Source: Micromonospora carbonacea
Lineage (GTDB): Bacteria; Actinomycetota; Actinomycetes; Mycobacteriales; Micromonosporaceae
Length of the DNA stretch: 64,000 bases
Direction of reading: 5' to 3'
NCBI RefSeq assembly: GCF_014205165.1
Contig: NZ_JACHMZ010000001.1
Span: 992,001 to 1,056,000, forward strand
Part shown: positions 62,437-64,000 of the stretch, in pieces
How positions within the stretch are numbered: position 1 is the stretch's first letter
Layout of the letters: the number at the start of each line of letters is the position of its first letter
Notes under the pieces: generated by a model
Seen by the model: only the letters and a program-made list of their open reading frames with translations
Told to the model about the DNA's origin: nothing
The model's database searches: none
Made by a program: the position numbers and the translations under genes

Positions 62437-63900
62437 GTGGCCGAGCTGCACGACCTGACCGCCCTGGAGCAGGGCGCCGCGATCGCGCGCGGCGAGTGCT
62501 CCAGCGCGGACCTGGTCGAGCACCACCTGGCCCGGGTCGACGCGCTCGGCGACACCGTCGGCGCGTTCGTCACCGTCACCGGCGAGGCAGCCCGCCAGGC
62601 GGCGCGGGCAGCCGACGCCGCCCCGGCGCAGGGGCGCGGCCCGCTGCACGGCGTGCCCACCGCGATCAAGGACCTGACGCTCACCGCGGGGGTGCGCACC
62701 ACGTTCGGCTCGGCGGCCTTCGCCGACCTGGTGCCCCCGGTCGACGCCGACGTCGTCCGGCTGATCCGCGCCGCCGGGCTGGTCAGCCTCGGCAAGACCA
62801 CCACCAGCGAGCTGGGCTGCTCGCTCTACTCCGAGGGCCTGGTCGCGCCGCCGGCCCGCAACCCGTGGGACCTGGCCTACACGGCCGGCGGGTCCTCCGG
62901 CGGCGCGGCGGCGGCCGTCGCGGCCGGGCTGGTCCCCGTCGCCCAGGGCTCCGACGGCGGCGGCTCGCTGCGCATCCCCGCCTCGCTGTGCGGCCTCGTC
63001 GGCCACAAGCCGAGCCGGGGCACGGTCCCCGGCGGGCCGGTGGGCTTCGGCGCGTTCGGGCTGCCGATCAACGGGCCGCTGGGGCGCACCGTCGCCGACG
63101 TCGCCGCGCTGCTCGACGTCATGGCGGTGCCGGTGCCCGGCGAGCCCTACCTGCCGCCGCCCGCGCCCGACGGCGGCTACCTCGGCGCGGCCCGCGGTGC
63201 CGCGCCCGGCCGGCTGCGGGTCGGCCGGTTCACCGCCCCGATGCTCGCCGACGAGCCCGTCCACCCCGACTGCGTGGCCGCCGTCGACACCGCCGCCGCG
63301 CTGCTCGCCGAGGCCGGGCACGAGGTGGTGGACGTCCCCGCGCCGTTCGGCCCGGAGGTGTGGCCGCTGTTCGAGATCGTGTGGTATGTCCTGGCGCTCG
63401 CCCCCGTCCCGCCCGAGCGGGAGAGCCGCCTGCTGCCGCTGACCCGGCTCCTGCGCTCCCGCGGCGCGGAGATCTCCGCCGGCACGCTGACGAGCACCCT
63501 CGGCGAGCTCCAGGCGCAGGCGCGCCGGGCCGCCCACCGCACCGCCGGCTGCGACCTGCTGCTCTGCCCGACGCTGGCCGCGCCGCAGGCCGAGGTGGGC
63601 TGGTTCACCGCCGACGGCGACCCCGAGCGCGACTTCGACAGACAACGGCGGTTCTCGCCGTACTGCGCCGTGTTCAACGTCACGGGGCAACCGTCCGTGT
63701 CGCTGCCGCTGGGGCGCACGGCCGAGGGACTGCCCGTCGGGGTTCTGCTCACCGGCCGCTACGGCGCCGACGCGACCCTGATCGGCGTCGCCGCGCAGCT
63801 TGAGCACGCCAGCGGCGGGTGGGATCGCCACCCCGCAGTCTGGCGGGCCGTGGGCTCCGCTAACGTGAATACGAGCGGAGTCGGCGAGCCGATGTCATGA
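62437..63900 (+). CDS. Amidase-signature family enzyme
   Basis: 487 aa from GTG 62437. The Ser-cisSer-Lys triad is visible: the lysine in TAIKDLTLTAG, TAGGSSGGAAAA, and GSDGGGSLRIPAS. It hydrolyses an amide of unknown type. It follows ACMSD by about 50 bp on the same strand and may belong to the same transcript. It is the only obvious amide hydrolase in the operon, which otherwise lacks kynurenine formamidase; that link is speculation. Confidence 0.88.
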   Translation: MAELHDLTALEQGAAIARGECSSADLVEHHLARVDALGDTVGAFVTVTGEAARQAARAADAAPAQGRGPLHGVPTAIKDLTLTAGVRTTFGSAAFADLVPPVDADVVRLIRAAGLVSLGKTTTSELGCSLYSEGLVAPPARNPWDLAYTAGGSSGGAAAAVAAGLVPVAQGSDGGGSLRIPASLCGLVGHKPSRGTVPGGPVGFGAFGLPINGPLGRTVADVAALLDVMAVPVPGEPYLPPPAPDGGYLGAARGAAPGRLRVGRFTAPMLADEPVHPDCVAAVDTAAALLAEAGHEVVDVPAPFGPEVWPLFEIVWYVLALAPVPPERESRLLPLTRLLRSRGAEISAGTLTSTLGELQAQARRAAHRTAGCDLLLCPTLAAPQAEVGWFTADGDPERDFDRQRRFSPYCAVFNVTGQPSVSLPLGRTAEGLPVGVLLTGRYGADATLIGVAAQLEHASGGWDRHPAVWRAVGSANVNTSGVGEPMS

Positions 63901-63955
63901 TCGTCCAACCGACCCGGAAGTTCCTGGTCTCTCTTTCCGCCTGGGGGCGTTGGGA

Positions 63956-64000
63956 TTGTCTGTTACCGAGACGTTGCTGATCTTCGTCGGCATCCCGGCG
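63956..64000 (+). CDS. Start of a membrane protein gene, cut by the window end
   Basis: A TTG at 63956 opens MSVTETLLIFVGIPA, the beginning of a membrane helix typical of small conserved actinobacterial membrane proteins. Only 15 codons are available, so neither start nor identity is certain. Confidence 0.4.
   Translation, partial: MSVTETLLIFVGIPA

Overview
The window is high-G+C actinobacterial DNA, most likely from Micromonospora or a close relative. Codon use is strongly GC-biased and GTG starts are frequent. It carries cobalamin, OtsA/OtsB, EttA and truncated-haemoglobin genes of actinobacterial type, plus a palindromic repeat family (core GAAGGGCCCCCTG) that I associate with Micromonospora intergenic DNA.

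Positions 1 to about 16,497 are the tRNA-proximal part of an actinomycete integrative and conjugative element (AICE) integrated at the 3' end of a tRNA-Arg(UCU) gene (16497-16569). The second attachment site was not found, so the element probably runs off the left edge. From the tRNA leftwards the order is: a tyrosine recombinase with an extra C-terminal GntR-type domain; a duplicated ~140 bp non-coding block; an AT-richer membrane-protein gene; a sugar-epimerase-like gene convergent with an HTH/TPR regulator; an excisionase-like gene; and a small HTH gene with a palindromic operator. Next comes a leftward transfer cluster: DUF6284-like, tiny membrane, Cys-rich, Spd-like, PycTM-like, TraA-like and FtsK/TraB genes. 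Last come a two-TM protein, a prim-pol primase, a replication ATPase, and at the far left an AT-rich AbiTii/HEPN-like defence gene. Two repeat arrays look like cis-acting replication or transfer sites: an 8-bp array next to the replication ATPase and an 11-bp palindromic array just after traB.

From 16.6 to 53 kb is chromosomal backbone: a hydrolase, a RaiA-type hibernation factor, ssb, cobD-cobQ, a uridine-kinase-like gene, an M20 peptidase, an ATP-dependent DNA ligase, SURF1, cobB, a class A PBP, cobC-cobT-sirC/cobA, a trehalose operon (otsA and an otsB-GH15 fusion), a VapBC-like pair, ettA, a thioesterase, YbjN, glbO, MFS and MscS genes, an HNH protein, and a class F sortase with a secreted partner. 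The cobalamin genes lie in three blocks. The cobB product lacks both the Walker A lysine and the glutaminase cysteine expected for its family.

From 52.9 to 63.9 kb an Lrp/AsnC regulator is divergent from a kynurenine-pathway operon. It encodes tryptophan 2,3-dioxygenase, kynureninase, kynurenine 3-monooxygenase, 3-hydroxyanthranilate dioxygenase, ACMS decarboxylase, aminomuconate-semialdehyde dehydrogenase, a RidA-type 2-aminomuconate deaminase, 4-oxalocrotonate decarboxylase and 2-oxopent-4-enoate hydratase. Together these could take tryptophan to 4-hydroxy-2-oxovalerate. No recognisable kynurenine formamidase is present; an amidase-signature enzyme closes the cluster.
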